A stretch of 64,000 nt of DNA from positions 520,117 through 584,116 of the forward strand of contig NZ_LMRT01000013.1 of NCBI RefSeq assembly GCF_001426225.1, written 5' to 3'. This DNA comes from Allobosea sp. Leaf344 (GTDB lineage: Bacteria; Pseudomonadota; Alphaproteobacteria; Rhizobiales; Beijerinckiaceae). This document shows, piece by piece, positions 25,625 through 35,342 of this stretch. The notes under the pieces are model-generated. The model searched no databases and was not told the DNA's origin. It worked only from the letters and a program-made list of their open reading frames with translations. The position numbers and the translations under genes are program-made. Each line of letters starts with the position of its first letter. Within the stretch, counting starts at the first letter, position 1.

Positions 25625-26710
25625 TCAGGCCTGGCCTTCGTCCAGATCATCCTCGGTCGGCGTGGCCTCGTCCAGGATGCGCTCGGCGACCAGGCCGGAA
25701 TTCTGCCGGATCGTCGCCTCGATGCGGGCGGCCATGTCGGGATTGGCCTTGAGGAAGGCCTTGGCGTTCTCGCGACCCTGGCCGAGACGCTGGCTGTCGA
25801 AGGAGAACCAGGCGCCGGATTTCTCGACCATGCCGGCCTTGACCCCGAGATCGATGAGCTCGCCCACTTTCGAAATGCCCTCGCCGAACATGATGTCGAA
25901 CTCGACCTGCTTGAAGGGCGGTGCGACCTTGTTCTTGACGACCTTGACGCGGACCTGGTTGCCGGTCGCTTCCTCGCGATCCTTCAGGGTCGAGATGCGG
26001 CGGATGTCGAGGCGCACGGAGGCGTAGAACTTCAGCGCGTTGCCGCCCGTGGTGGTCTCGGGCGAGCCATACATCACGCCGATCTTCATGCGGATCTGGT
26101 TGATGAAGATGACCATGCAGTTGGAGCGCGAGATCGAGGCCGTCAGCTTGCGCAGGGCCTGGCTCATCAGCCTGGCCTGGAGGCCGGGCTGGACATCGCC
26201 CATCTCGCCCTCGATCTCGGCGCGCGGCGTCAGCGCGGCGACGGAATCGACGACCAGCACGTCGATGGCGCCGGAGCGGACGAGGGTGTCGGTGATCTCG
26301 AGCGCCTGCTCGCCGGTATCCGGCTGCGAGATCAGCAGATCGTCGAGATTGACGCCGAGCTTGCGGGCATAGACGGGGTCGAGCGCATGCTCGGCATCGA
26401 CGAAGGCGCAGACGCCGCCCTTGCGCTGGGCTTCAGCGATGGTGTGCAGCGCCAGCGTCGTTTTGCCGGAGGATTCCGGCCCGTAGATCTCGATGACGCG
26501 GCCGCGGGGCAGGCCGCCCACGCCGAGCGCGATATCGAGGCCGAGCGAGCCGGTCGATACCGTCTCGATCTCGATCGCCTGCTGGTTCTTGCCCAGGCGC
26601 ATGATCGAGCCCTTGCCGAAGGCGCGCTCGATCTGCGAGAGCGCCGCGTCCAGCGCCTTGGCCTTGTCCATCGAAGAGCCTTCCACGAGCTTGAGATTCG
26701 CCTGATTCAC
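25625..26710 (-). CDS. recA: Recombinase RecA
   Basis: A 361-residue RecA with Walker A GPESSGKT at residues 77-84, the [18 protein letters not shown] loop region and the [20 protein letters not shown] core. It catalyses strand exchange and stimulates LexA self-cleavage in the SOS response. Its acidic tail ([14 protein letters not shown]) is typical. An alpha-type SOS box lies about 90 bases upstream. The recA/alaS order with cckA nearby matches other Hyphomicrobiales. Confidence 0.98.
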   Translation of the reverse strand: MNQANLKLVEGSSMDKAKALDAALSQIERAFGKGSIMRLGKNQQAIEIETVSTGSLGLDIALGVGGLPRGRVIEIYGPESSGKTTLALHTIAEAQRKGGVCAFVDAEHALDPVYARKLGVNLDDLLISQPDTGEQALEITDTLVRSGAIDVLVVDSVAALTPRAEIEGEMGDVQPGLQARLMSQALRKLTASISRSNCMVIFINQIRMKIGVMYGSPETTTGGNALKFYASVRLDIRRISTLKDREEATGNQVRVKVVKNKVAPPFKQVEFDIMFGEGISKVGELIDLGVKAGMVEKSGAWFSFDSQRLGQGRENAKAFLKANPDMAARIEATIRQNSGLVAERILDEATPTEDDLDEGQA

Positions 26711-26797
26711 GATTGCCGCTCCTTATGGCAGGGGCGCAGGGACATCTCAATCCACGCGCCGATGCGGGACATGATCATGTTTTGTTCTCAGCGGCAA

Positions 26798-26812
26798 GTT
26801 CTTTTTTTGTTC
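26798..26812. promoter_or_regulatory. LexA (SOS) box upstream of recA
   Basis: GTTC-N7-GTTC, the alphaproteobacterial LexA operator (GAAC-N7-GAAC as read toward recA), with a pure T spacer. A third GTTC lies 10 bases further on the recA-proximal side (26784-26787). Confidence 0.85.
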
Positions 26813-26971
26813 TTGTCATCCCTGACCACGTCCAGTGGGCGCGGGAGGCGAGGGTCGCCAAAAGCCTCGGCCTCGCGGCGCTGCTCCGACGGTAGTACAC
26901 TCCGCGCAATCATCCGCGGCCGGAACAAGATCTCGCCGGACCAGGTTGATCCGCTGGCGCAGGGACAGGGC

Positions 26972-27340
26972 ATGGACGGGTTTTTCTTCAAACGATCCGG
27001 CTTTGCGCTTTCCCGGTCCCGCGGCGTCGGAGCGGCCCTCGCATTCGCCGGCCTGCTCATGGTGGATAGCGCCCAGGCGCAGATCGGCACGCCGGGCAAT
27101 GCGCCGCTGACGCCCGGTGGCCCCAGGCAGGGCCTCGGTCCTCCCTCGATCACCGATCACGTGCCGGATATGCGGCTGCGGGCCCCCGGCAACGGCATTC
27201 CGGGCGCCGGCCCGCCGATCGGCGGCGGCGTGACGGGGCAGGCGGTGCCGTCCTCGCGCGCACTCACCGTCCCCATCTATCGCAATGACGGCCAAACTCT
27301 CGGCCGCCGGCAGGGTGTGCGCCGCAAGAGGCCGCGCTAG
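26972..27340 (+). CDS. Small exported Pro/Gly-rich protein, unknown function
   Basis: A 122-residue protein from the ATG at 26972. A signal peptide is clear: basic start, hydrophobic [11 protein letters not shown] core and a cleavage site after DSAQA. The mature part is rich in Pro and Gly ([20 protein letters not shown] and similar) with no known fold and a basic end ([11 protein letters not shown]). It is divergent from recA and lies upstream of the methyl-accepting gene. It is likely periplasmic; no function can be assigned. Confidence 0.55.
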   Translation: MDGFFFKRSGFALSRSRGVGAALAFAGLLMVDSAQAQIGTPGNAPLTPGGPRQGLGPPSITDHVPDMRLRAPGNGIPGAGPPIGGGVTGQAVPSSRALTVPIYRNDGQTLGRRQGVRRKRPR

Positions 27341-27569
27341 CTCGCCCTGGCCGCATCGTGCGCGGCGCGCCGGCGGGGCTCCCTCAGCAGCGACATGGTT
27401 CGCCGACCGCTCTCGCGGCACGAGACCAGCACTGCGGCATGCCGGCCGGATGCCATCTCACGACCTGCCCCAAGGGATACGCCGACAGATATGGCGGATA
27501 ATCAGTGAAATATTTACGACCTTACGTAAAGATGGGCGGTATTACCTAAAACGGGTGAGGTCAAGGGTC

Positions 27570-29096
27570 GTGCTCGTTCAAGATGTACCGCGCAAATTCG
27601 AGTTCCTGGACCCTTCCCATGAAGAGGTCGCGGGGCGCTTGCGCGCACGTCAGATGGAGGCGGTGACGCGGCTCTCGCCGATCCTGATGTTCTGCAACAT
27701 CGTCAACGCCATGGCCCTGGCGGCGATTTTCGCGCCGACGCCGGGCTCGCTTCCGCTGCTGGTGTGGAGCCTGCTCGCTGTGACGCTCGCCGCGCTGGGC
27801 CTGCTGGACTGGATGCGCAATCGCTCCGTCACCCCGAGGCTCAGGGCCTCGCGTCGCGGCTGCCGAAAGGTCACCATCGTGGCGGGAATGCATGGCTGCC
27901 TATGGGCGGTGCCGGGGCTCCTGGTGGTGCCGCCGACGGACGATCACCGGGTCATCCTGGCGATGATGATCACCGCTCTGATGGGCAACGGCTTCCTGTC
28001 GATGATCAGCCTGCCTTCGGCCTCGATCGCCTATGCGGCGCCGATCGCGTTCAGCGGCTTCGTCTTCGTCACGATGAATGCCGGCGACCAGCTGCCTGTG
28101 ATGATCGTGATCTATCTCAACTACTTCTTCATCGTCGGCGTCATCGCCAGGATCACCTATCGCTCCTTCATCGACCGCTTCGTCGCGGAGATGCGCAACG
28201 AGCAGATGCAGGCGGCCGATGCCGAGGCGGCGCAGCTGCAGCAGGGCCGGACGAAGCGCATCGAATCCCATACCGAAGTCTTCGCCCAGGCGATCGCGCT
28301 CGTCCTGCAGCGCATGGCCAATGTCTCGTCCCAGCTGCGGGTCTCGTCGCAATCGCTGGTCGCCACGGCCGACAGGGTCGAGGCCTCGGGGCGCTCCGCC
28401 ACGCATGGCGCCTCGGTCTCGGAAGCGGCGGTGGGCCAGTCGGTCGATGCGCTGGAATCGATGCGCCATACGATCGGGGGCATCGCGGAGAAGACCGCGC
28501 AGTCGGTGACGGTGGGGCGCGCGGCGCTCGATCGCACCCGCGACACCGTCAACGCCGTCTCGGCCGTGAGCGATGCGGCGATGAAGATCGAGGGTGTCGT
28601 CTCGGTCATCCAGGGCATCGCCAAGCAGACCAATCTGCTCGCGCTGAACGCGACGATCGAGGCCGCGCGGGCGGGCTCGGCCGGAAGGGGATTTGCGGTG
28701 GTGGCGGCGGAGGTGAAGGAGCTCGCCCAGGAGACGGCGCGCGCGACCGAGGACATCGTGGCGCAGATCGGGCTGATCGAGGAGAAGGCGGCGGGCGCTT
28801 CGCAGGCGGTCGGGCAGGTCATCGGCATCGTCGAGGCGATGTCGGAAGCGGCGCTGGAGATCGCCGCGGCGGTGACGGCGCAGACGGGCATGGTCGCCGA
28901 TATCGCCGATGGCGCCGGCCAGGCCGCGGCTCGCGCGCGGGCGACCGCGGAGGATATCCTGGCCGCGACGGAAGCCGCGAGCGGGGCGGGCGCGCTGGGC
29001 GGGCAGGCGCTGGAGCTGGCGACGGCGCTGAGCAGCGAGGCCGACCAGCTGGACAAGGCGGTGACGCGGTTCCTGCGCGATATCCGCGCCGCCTGA
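27570..29096 (+). CDS. Six-helix membrane methyl-accepting chemotaxis protein
   Basis: About 508 residues from a GTG at 27570 that follows GGGTGAGG; an ATG at 27450 in the same frame is less likely because AT-rich, promoter-like DNA intervenes. The N-terminal half has six closely spaced hydrophobic helices (about residues 33-210) without a large periplasmic domain. A coiled coil and the MCP signalling hairpin follow, with [17 protein letters not shown] and [15 protein letters not shown]. No HAMP domain is evident between membrane and signalling parts. The sensor probably detects membrane or intracellular signals. It is convergent with cckA, with only 14 bases between the stop codons. Confidence 0.85.
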   Translation: MLVQDVPRKFEFLDPSHEEVAGRLRARQMEAVTRLSPILMFCNIVNAMALAAIFAPTPGSLPLLVWSLLAVTLAALGLLDWMRNRSVTPRLRASRRGCRKVTIVAGMHGCLWAVPGLLVVPPTDDHRVILAMMITALMGNGFLSMISLPSASIAYAAPIAFSGFVFVTMNAGDQLPVMIVIYLNYFFIVGVIARITYRSFIDRFVAEMRNEQMQAADAEAAQLQQGRTKRIESHTEVFAQAIALVLQRMANVSSQLRVSSQSLVATADRVEASGRSATHGASVSEAAVGQSVDALESMRHTIGGIAEKTAQSVTVGRAALDRTRDTVNAVSAVSDAAMKIEGVVSVIQGIAKQTNLLALNATIEAARAGSAGRGFAVVAAEVKELAQETARATEDIVAQIGLIEEKAAGASQAVGQVIGIVEAMSEAALEIAAAVTAQTGMVADIADGAGQAAARARATAEDILAATEAASGAGALGGQALELATALSSEADQLDKAVTRFLRDIRAA

Positions 29097-29110
29097 GCCG
29101 GTGCGCGGGC

Positions 29111-31612
29111 TCAGCCCATCGCCGCCTTCACCGTCTCCATCAGCTGCTTCATCGTGAAGGGCTTGGGCAGGAACTGGAAATCCTCGCCCTCGGGAAGATT
29201 CTTGCGGAAGGCCTCCTCGGCATAGCCGGAGACGAAGACGACCTTGGTGCGCGGGTTGCGCTGGCGCAGCTCGCCGAGCAGCGTCGGCCCGTCCATTTCC
29301 GGCATCACCACGTCGGAGACGACGAGGTCGATCTGCCCGTCATGCTGCAGGAAGATGTCGAGCGCCTCCACGCCGGAGGCCGCCTCGTGAACCGTATAGC
29401 CGCGGGAGACCAGCATGCGCGCATTCAGCGCGCGCACCGCGTCCTCGTCCTCGACCAGCAGGATGACGCCCGCCCCGGTATGGTCCGCCGCGAGGCGCTT
29501 GGGCGGCTCCTTCGCCGCCGCCTCGACCGCGATGTCCTCCTCGGTCGGGACATGGCGCGGCAGGAAGATGCGGAAGGTCGTGCCCTGGCCGATCACCGAA
29601 TCGCAGAAGACGAAGCCGCCGGTCTGCTTGACGATGCCATAGACCATGGAGAGCCCGAGCCCGGTGCCCTTGCCGACCTCCTTGGTGGTGAAGAAGGGCT
29701 CGAAGATCTTGTCGAGATGCTCGGGCGAAATGCCGGTGCCGGTATCCTCGACATCCAGCAGCACATAATCCTCGGCCGGGAGCGCGGCATAGCCGAGCCC
29801 GGCGCATTCGGCGGCGGCGACGTTGCGGGTGCGGACGGTGAGCTTGCCGCCATCGGGCATGGCGTCGCGGGCATTCACCGCGAGATTGACGATCACCTGC
29901 TCGAGCTGGCCGAGATCGGCCTTGACCGGCCAGAGGTCGCGACCCTGGCGGACGTCGAGCGCGACCTTGTCGGCGACCACGCGCTTCAGCATCAGCGACA
30001 GGTCGGAGAGCACGTCGCCGAGTTCAAGCACCTGCGGCCGCAGCGTCTGGCGGCGCGAGAAGGCGAGCAGCTGGCGCACCAGCGCGGCGGCGCGGTAGGC
30101 GTTCTGCTTGATCTGCATGATGTCGGGGAAGGAGGGATCCGTCGGCCGATGGCTGGCCAGCAGGAACTCCGAGGCGTTGATGATGACCTGCAGCACGTTG
30201 TTGAAGTCGTGAGCGATGCCGCCGGCGAGCTGGCCGACCGCCTGCATCTTCTGGGCCTGGTCGATATTGTCCTTCAGCTTGCGCTCGGCGGTGGTCTCCA
30301 GCGCGTAGATGATGGCGCGTTCGCCATCGGCATCCTCATTGGCGACCGGCGTCAGATACAGCCGCGCGGAGCGGCCGTCCTCGCCGACCAGCGTGACGTC
30401 GAGCGGGGTGATGTCGGCGCGGCCGGCCATGGCTTCCGAGAGGGCGCGCTCCAAAGGGGCGCCGCTGGTGAGCAGCTGCTGGATGGTCGCGGGCTGCGGG
30501 CCGTTCTGGGTCAGGCGGGTGAAGGCGGCGTTCGAGCGCAGGATCGCGCCGCTCTTGTCGACGGTGGCGATGGCCATCGGCGTGGAGTGGAAGAAGCGGG
30601 AGAAGCGGACCTCGGCGTCGCTGCGTCCATCCGCGCCCGCCTCGCCGGAGGTGCGGTTGAGGACCAGCGTGCGGGACAGGCCGGCGCGGCCGTCGCTGCC
30701 GAAGGCGACCTGGTGGTGCAGGCGCACCGGCAAAGTGGCGCCGTTGCGGCGCTTCAGGTCGACATCCAGCACCTCGATCCGCACATCGCCGGGCTGGCCG
30801 CGGATCGCCCGGATCAGGGCCGCGGCGTTGGGCGTCGCGATATCCTCGAGATGCAGCCCGCCGGAGCCGAAGCGGGCGAGATCGAAATCGAGCCAGCCGG
30901 AGAGGGTGGCGTTGAGATAGGAGACCTCGCCATCGGCATCGATGGAGACGAAGCCGGCCGGGGCGTGATCGAGATAGTCGATCGCGTGCTGCAGCTCCTG
31001 GAAGGCGTTCTCCTGGCGCTCGCGCTCGGGGGTGATGTCGGAGACGCTCCACAGCGTGCCCGGCCGCCCCTCCCGGCGCACCGGCGCGACGCGGATGCGG
31101 TACCAGCCGACGCCGCTGCGTCCGCCGAGACCGGGCTCGATGCGGATCTCCTCGGCGAGCTGTCGGCTTTCCCGCGCCGCGGTGGCGAGGCGGTAGATCG
31201 CCTCCGAGACTTCCGGGCTGCCGGTGAAGAGCCGCTCCACGGGGCGGATATCGCTGGCGCCGCGGGCGCTGGCCAGAGCGAGATAGGTCTCGTTGGCATA
31301 GACGATGCGGTTCTCGCCCTCGGTCACCACCATGCCGGTCTCGGAACCGTCCACGATCGCCTTGGTGAGATCGTTGCGGGCGGCGCGGCCGGCGAATTGC
31401 ACCAGCCCGATGGCGAAGGCGAAGAGGCCGAAGACGCCGATGACGGAGAGCAGGGCGAGCAGCCCCAGGATCAGCGGTTGCGCCCAGTGATTGGCGATGA
31501 AACCGAGCGCGATCGCGGCGCCGACCAGCAGCCCCGCCACTAGCAGGATGATGCCGACATGGCCCGGCTTGTCCGAGCGATCGATGGCGGTGGTCGCCGT
31601 GCTTCCGCTCAT
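29111..31612 (-). CDS. cckA: Cell-cycle hybrid histidine kinase CckA
   Basis: About 833 residues from the ATG at 31612 (longer in-frame starts exist). Two membrane helices at about residues 17-41 and 47-72 are followed by PAS-like domains. The HisKA motif [20 protein letters not shown] has phospho-His468, and the HATPase has [14 protein letters not shown] and [11 protein letters not shown]. The C-terminal receiver domain has phospho-Asp767 in [12 protein letters not shown]. This domain order and the HisKA sequence are those of CckA, which feeds phosphate through ChpT to CtrA. CtrA-like boxes are present in the flagellar promoters of this same window. It lies about 100 bases downstream of flhB on the same strand. 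Confidence 0.9.
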   Translation of the reverse strand: MSGSTATTAIDRSDKPGHVGIILLVAGLLVGAAIALGFIANHWAQPLILGLLALLSVIGVFGLFAFAIGLVQFAGRAARNDLTKAIVDGSETGMVVTEGENRIVYANETYLALASARGASDIRPVERLFTGSPEVSEAIYRLATAARESRQLAEEIRIEPGLGGRSGVGWYRIRVAPVRREGRPGTLWSVSDITPERERQENAFQELQHAIDYLDHAPAGFVSIDADGEVSYLNATLSGWLDFDLARFGSGGLHLEDIATPNAAALIRAIRGQPGDVRIEVLDVDLKRRNGATLPVRLHHQVAFGSDGRAGLSRTLVLNRTSGEAGADGRSDAEVRFSRFFHSTPMAIATVDKSGAILRSNAAFTRLTQNGPQPATIQQLLTSGAPLERALSEAMAGRADITPLDVTLVGEDGRSARLYLTPVANEDADGERAIIYALETTAERKLKDNIDQAQKMQAVGQLAGGIAHDFNNVLQVIINASEFLLASHRPTDPSFPDIMQIKQNAYRAAALVRQLLAFSRRQTLRPQVLELGDVLSDLSLMLKRVVADKVALDVRQGRDLWPVKADLGQLEQVIVNLAVNARDAMPDGGKLTVRTRNVAAAECAGLGYAALPAEDYVLLDVEDTGTGISPEHLDKIFEPFFTTKEVGKGTGLGLSMVYGIVKQTGGFVFCDSVIGQGTTFRIFLPRHVPTEEDIAVEAAAKEPPKRLAADHTGAGVILLVEDEDAVRALNARMLVSRGYTVHEAASGVEALDIFLQHDGQIDLVVSDVVMPEMDGPTLLGELRQRNPRTKVVFVSGYAEEAFRKNLPEGEDFQFLPKPFTMKQLMETVKAAMG

Positions 31613-31713
31613 TGCGGCCGTTCCGTCCGTTGTTCTGGGAGCCATGCGGCCGGGCCGGGCGGCGGGCCGCATCTGCGCTCCTGGGATTCCTGGGCGTCGA
31701 GCATATCTGGGAG

Positions 31714-32781
31714 TTAGGCGCGGCGGCCCTTCAGGCGCAAGACGTATCCGATCACTTCGGCCACGGCCTTGTAGTGTTCGACAGGAATTTCGTCATCGAT
31801 CTCGACCGTTGCATAAAGCGCACGCGCGAGCGGCGGGTTTTCGACGATCGGCACGCGGTGCTCGCCGGCGACCTCGCGGATCTTCAGCGCCACCGCGTCG
31901 ACGCCCTTGGCGAGACAGAGCGGGGCGGCCATGCCGGGTTCATATTGCAGCGCCACCGCGAAGTGGGTCGGGTTGGTGATGATCACGGTCGCCTTGGGGA
32001 CGGCGGCCATCATGCGCTTGCGGACGCGCTGCGCCCGGATCTGGCGCAGCTTCGCCTTGACCTCGGGATTGCCTTCGGAATTCTTGTACTCGTCCTTCAG
32101 TTCCTGCTTCGTCATGCGCTGGCGCTGGTGCCAGGAAAAGCGCTGCCAGACGAAGTCGCCGAGGGCGATGACCGCGAACAGGGCGAGCGCGCTGCCGAGC
32201 AGCTTGATCGTCAAGGTCAGCGTCGTCGGCAGCATCGCCTGGACGTCCATCTGGACGAAGCTCTCGAGCCGGTCGTGCTCGCCCCAGAAGGTGATCCAGA
32301 GGACGACGCCGACCAGGCCGGTCTTGGCGAGGCCCTTGGCGAAGTTGATCCAGGCCTCCTTGCCGAAGACCCGCTTGAACCCCGCCATCGGCGAAATCCG
32401 GTCGAGCTTCGGCGTCATCGGCTCGAAGGTCCAGAGCGGCCTGTGCTGGATCAGCGCCCCGGCCAGGGCGGCGCAGAGAATGAAGGCGAAGGGCAGTCCC
32501 AGCGCCATGAAGCCGGTCATCACGCCCTTGCTGGTCACGGCGTAGAAGCCGGCCGCGTCGCTCGGCACCTGATGCGCGTTCATCAGGAAGCCGCGCAGCG
32601 AGAGCGCCGCATCGCGGGCCGACCATCCGGCCGAGACGAGCAAAGCGAGCGTCAGCCCCGACAGGACGAAGAAGGTCCCGATCTCGGTCGATTTGGGGAC
32701 GTCGCCCTTCTCGGTCGCCTCGTCCAGCTTTCGCTGTGTCGGCTCCTCTGTCCTGTCGTCCTGTTCGGCATCCTCGGACAT
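31714..32781 (-). CDS. flhB: Flagellar export switch protein FlhB
   Basis: A 355-residue protein with the usual four-helix membrane part and a cytoplasmic domain carrying the autocleavage site NPTH at residues 270-273. The N-terminus (DRTEEPTQRKLDEATEKGDV) is highly characteristic. FlhB controls the switch of export specificity from hook to filament. The gene ends the flgB-flgC-fliE-fliQ-fliR-flhB series, 6 bases after fliR. cckA follows on the same strand. Confidence 0.97.
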   Translation of the reverse strand: MSEDAEQDDRTEEPTQRKLDEATEKGDVPKSTEIGTFFVLSGLTLALLVSAGWSARDAALSLRGFLMNAHQVPSDAAGFYAVTSKGVMTGFMALGLPFAFILCAALAGALIQHRPLWTFEPMTPKLDRISPMAGFKRVFGKEAWINFAKGLAKTGLVGVVLWITFWGEHDRLESFVQMDVQAMLPTTLTLTIKLLGSALALFAVIALGDFVWQRFSWHQRQRMTKQELKDEYKNSEGNPEVKAKLRQIRAQRVRKRMMAAVPKATVIITNPTHFAVALQYEPGMAAPLCLAKGVDAVALKIREVAGEHRVPIVENPPLARALYATVEIDDEIPVEHYKAVAEVIGYVLRLKGRRA

Positions 32782-32787
32782 CGCCGG

Positions 32788-33546
32788 TCAGCCTACCGTC
32801 AGCTGGCGCAGGAAGGCGCCGAGCGATTCGAGAAAGACGCTCATCATCACGCCCATCACGACCATCAGCACGAGCATTCCGCCGAGGATCGAGGCCGGGA
32901 CGGCGAGGAAGAACACCTGCAGCTGCGGCATCATCCGGGCGAGCACGCCGAGCCCGACATTGAACAACAGGCCGAAGATGATGAAAGGCGAGGCGATCTG
33001 CACCGCCAGCGAGAAGCCCTGCGAGGCCGTGCGGATGGCGAGGCCGAGCGCGTCGCCCATGCCCGGCAGCCCGCCCGGCGGCAGCAGGCGGTAGCTTTCA
33101 TGGATGGCGACGATCGCCACGTGATGCAGGTCCGTCACCAGGATCAGCGTGATCCCGAGCATGGTCAGGAGATTGCCGATCGAGGGGTTCTGCAGCCCGC
33201 CCGAGGGATCGACCGTCATCGCGAAACCGAGCCCCATGCTCTGCGCGACCAGCGTCCCCGCCGTCTGCAGCGCGGCCATGACGAAACGGGCGCAGAGGCC
33301 GATGACCAGGCCGGTGAGGATCTCGCCGAGCAGCAGCCCGACGATGCCGGGGACGCTCGCCGGGATGGGCAGCAGCGGGCGCGCCATCGGCACCAGCATC
33401 AGCGCGACGAAGAAGGCGAGCGACAGCCGCGCGCGCGAGAACACGAAGCGCTCGCCGATGCCGGGCATCAGCATGACCAGGGTGCCGACGCGCGCGAAGA
33501 CGAGCGCGAAGACGGCGCTGATCTCGGGCAGGATGGCGATCTGCAT
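32788..33546 (-). CDS. fliR: Flagellar export gate protein FliR
   Basis: A 252-residue, strongly hydrophobic protein with about six membrane segments. The ATG at 33546 (MQIAILPEISAVFALVFARV) fits the family better than the open extension upstream. Typical FliR segments include ARVGTLVMLMPGIGERFV and NPSIGNLLTMLGI. FliR, FliQ and FliP build the inner-membrane export gate. It lies 71 bases after fliQ and 6 bases before flhB. Confidence 0.95.
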   Translation of the reverse strand: MQIAILPEISAVFALVFARVGTLVMLMPGIGERFVFSRARLSLAFFVALMLVPMARPLLPIPASVPGIVGLLLGEILTGLVIGLCARFVMAALQTAGTLVAQSMGLGFAMTVDPSGGLQNPSIGNLLTMLGITLILVTDLHHVAIVAIHESYRLLPPGGLPGMGDALGLAIRTASQGFSLAVQIASPFIIFGLLFNVGLGVLARMMPQLQVFFLAVPASILGGMLVLMVVMGVMMSVFLESLGAFLRQLTVG

Positions 33547-33617
33547 CGGCCGGTTCCAGGCTCCGCGCCAGTGACACGCCCGCGCGTCGGGCCGGGCCGG
33601 CGGCCGATGCGGCAGGG

Positions 33618-33884
33618 TCATTCGCCCGTGGCGATTCGGACGGCGATCCGTCCCATATAACCCGCAAGCGCGTCGCCCATGAATGGGAGAAACAGCATCA
33701 GCGCGCCGAAGGTGGCGAGGATCTTCGGCACGTAGATCAGGGTCTGCTCCTGGATCTGGGTCAGCGCCTGGAACAGCGAGACCACGAGGCCGACGGCGAG
33801 GGCCACCAGCATCAGGGGGCCGCCGGCCTTGAGGAAGACGATCATGCCGTCGCGGGCGACGTCGAGAATGGCGCCGGAGGTCAT
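33618..33884 (-). CDS. fliQ: Flagellar export gate protein FliQ
   Basis: An 88-residue protein with two membrane helices, starting MTSGAILDVARDGMIVFLKA and including the conserved LVALAVGLVVSLFQALTQIQ stretch with EQTLIYVPKI. The start at 33884 matches the family length exactly, although the frame is open 50 codons upstream. It lies 34 bases downstream of fliE. Confidence 0.95.
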   Translation of the reverse strand: MTSGAILDVARDGMIVFLKAGGPLMLVALAVGLVVSLFQALTQIQEQTLIYVPKILATFGALMLFLPFMGDALAGYMGRIAVRIATGE

Positions 33885-33918
33885 CAGCGTGATCCTGTGC
33901 TGGTGGGGACGACGGTCA

Positions 33919-34239
33919 TCAGACCGGCATCCGCATGATTTCTTCATAGGCTGCGATGACCCGGTCCCGGACCGCGACCAGCGTCTCGATCGCAGCCTCG
34001 CTCTCGGCGACCGCGGTGACGACGTCGACGACATCGGCGCGGCCGGCCGCGACGCTGGCCATCTGGGTGTCGGCCTTGCGGCCGGAATCGGCGGTCGTCT
34101 CCAGCGCCTGGCCGATCATCGCCGCGAAATCGGGCCCGCCGGCGCCGGTGGCGGCACCCTGCGGCTTGCGCATCAGATTGCCGGCGCCGAGGCCCTGCAT
34201 CGATGCGTAGGCGCCGGCAGCGAAATTCGGTGTGGCCAT
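33919..34239 (-). CDS. fliE: Flagellar MS-ring/rod junction protein FliE
   Basis: A 106-residue protein with the FliE pattern: a Gly/Ala-rich N-terminus (MATPNFAAGAYASMQGLGAG), FAAMIGQALETTADSGRKAD in the middle and ESEAAIETLVAVRDRVIAAY near the C-terminus. FliE joins the MS ring to the proximal rod. It lies 29 bases after flgC in the rod operon. Confidence 0.93.
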   Translation of the reverse strand: MATPNFAAGAYASMQGLGAGNLMRKPQGAATGAGGPDFAAMIGQALETTADSGRKADTQMASVAAGRADVVDVVTAVAESEAAIETLVAVRDRVIAAYEEIMRMPV

Positions 34240-34268
34240 GGCGTCGGCTCCAGCCGGTTGCGGCGCGC

Positions 34269-34679
34269 TCAGGCGCGCAGGATGTCGATGGTGCGCTGGA
34301 TCATCCGGCGCGTGGAGGAGATCAGGTTCAGATTGGCCTCGTAGCTGCGCTGGGCCTCGCGCATGTCCATGCTTTCGACGAGGGCGTTGACATTGGGCAT
34401 GCGGACATTGCCCGTCGCGTCGGCGGCGGGGTTGCCGGGATCGAACTTGCTGCGGAACTGGCTCTGGTCGCGCTGGACGCGGCCGAGATCGACGAGCTGC
34501 GCGTCGAGCTCCCGGTCGAAGCGCTGCTTGAAGGTCGGGATCTTGCGGCGATACGGGTCGCCGCCGGCGCGTTCCGGGCCGGAATCGGCGTTGGCGATGT
34601 TCTCGGCGATGACGCGCATGCGCCCGGACTGGCTGCGCAGTCCGGATGCGGCGACGGCGATGCTCTTGAGCAGGTCCAT
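34269..34679 (-). CDS. flgC: Flagellar basal-body rod protein FlgC
   Basis: A 136-residue rod protein, MDLLKSIAVAASGLRSQSGR, followed by MRVIAENIANADSGPERAGG with the rod signature, and a C-terminal helix MDMREAQRSYEANLNLISST. It forms part of the proximal rod. It lies 10 bases after flgB. Confidence 0.96.
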   Translation of the reverse strand: MDLLKSIAVAASGLRSQSGRMRVIAENIANADSGPERAGGDPYRRKIPTFKQRFDRELDAQLVDLGRVQRDQSQFRSKFDPGNPAADATGNVRMPNVNALVESMDMREAQRSYEANLNLISSTRRMIQRTIDILRA

Positions 34680-34689
34680 GGCGATTATC

Positions 34690-35085
34690 CTAGCGGCCCT
34701 TGCCGATGGCGATCTTCATCAGGCCGAGGCTCTTGCTGTAGAGCGAAGCGGCGAGCTGGAACTCGCCCTGGTTCTGCGCGACCTTCAGCATCTCGTCCTC
34801 GAGATTGACCGCATTGCCGCGGGGCGTGACCTCGAAACGCCGGGCCGCCGCGCCGTCGAAGCCGTTGCGCTGGCCGGCCGGGCCCATATGCGCCGGGCTG
34901 GTCTGCACCAGCGCGACCGAACTCTTCTCCGTGGCGGGCGCGCGCAGATCGCGCGGACGGAAGCCCGGGCTGTCGGCATTGGCGACGTTCTCGGCCAGGA
35001 GCTTCTGGCGGGTCTGGTTCCAATGCATGCGCGTCTTCAGCGCCTGCATCAGGTTGCCACCGGCGCCAAGGGTCGTGTTGGCCAT
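34690..35085 (-). CDS. flgB: Flagellar basal-body rod protein FlgB
   Basis: A 131-residue rod protein with QKLLAENVANADSPGFRPRD, the rod signature, and a C-terminal QNQGEFQLAASLYSKSLGLM helix. It is the first gene of the flgB-flgC-fliE-fliQ-fliR-flhB operon. Its upstream region holds the flagellar palindrome at 35157 and a near-perfect CtrA box at 35182, both reading toward flgB. Confidence 0.96.
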   Translation of the reverse strand: MANTTLGAGGNLMQALKTRMHWNQTRQKLLAENVANADSPGFRPRDLRAPATEKSSVALVQTSPAHMGPAGQRNGFDGAAARRFEVTPRGNAVNLEDEMLKVAQNQGEFQLAASLYSKSLGLMKIAIGKGR

Positions 35086-35156
35086 GCTGATCTGCCCCGT
35101 TTCGCGCGCCGCACCGGGCCTCGCGCCCCGTCGGCACCGCGATCAGGCGGGGCCAA

Positions 35157-35175
35157 CTCGGCAAATATTGCCGGG
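35157..35175. promoter_or_regulatory. Palindrome C(T)CGGCA-N5-TGCCG(G)G upstream of flgB
   Basis: The third flagellar palindrome, with centre AATAT; the outer arms carry one mismatch. It lies about 72 bases upstream of the flgB start and 6 bases from the CtrA box. Confidence 0.65.
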
Positions 35176-35180
35176 CATAG

Positions 35181-35197
35181 GGTTAACGGGTGGTTAA
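35181..35197 (-). promoter_or_regulatory. CtrA box of the flgB operon
   Basis: On the minus strand TTAACC-ACCCG-TTAACC, a perfect match to the CtrA consensus (TTAACC-N5-TTAACC), reading toward flgB about 100 bases away. Confidence 0.75.
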
Positions 35198-35221
35198 TCC
35201 CGCAGTTTTCCGTGGACGGCG

Positions 35222-35238
35222 TTAACCACGCATTCACC
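35222..35238 (+). promoter_or_regulatory. CtrA-like box upstream of fliO
   Basis: TTAACC-ACGCA-TTCACC, one mismatch from the consensus, on the plus strand about 105 bases upstream of fliO. Confidence 0.45.
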
Positions 35239-35342
35239 ATGTTTTTCGTCAGACGGAAGCCTGTGCTATAGGCAAGGCGTTGAAGCTTGTGCGGAATTGC
35301 CGATCACGCGCAGCTTGTCGTCGTCGTTCATGAGGCCCGCCC

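Noticed and set aside
27522..27529. TTACGTAA palindrome upstream of the methyl-accepting gene
   Set aside because: A single 8-bp palindrome in AT-richer DNA with no second copy seen; could be chance.
29093..29114. Inverted repeat CTGAGCC-N8-GGCTCAG spanning the stop codons of the methyl-accepting gene and cckA
   Set aside because: Possible bidirectional terminator, but without T-tracts and made partly of the two stop codons; too weak to list as a feature.
27764..31543. 1259-codon plus-strand open frame spanning the methyl-accepting gene and cckA
   Set aside because: It crosses two convincing genes on opposite strands; its composition is that of a shadow frame.
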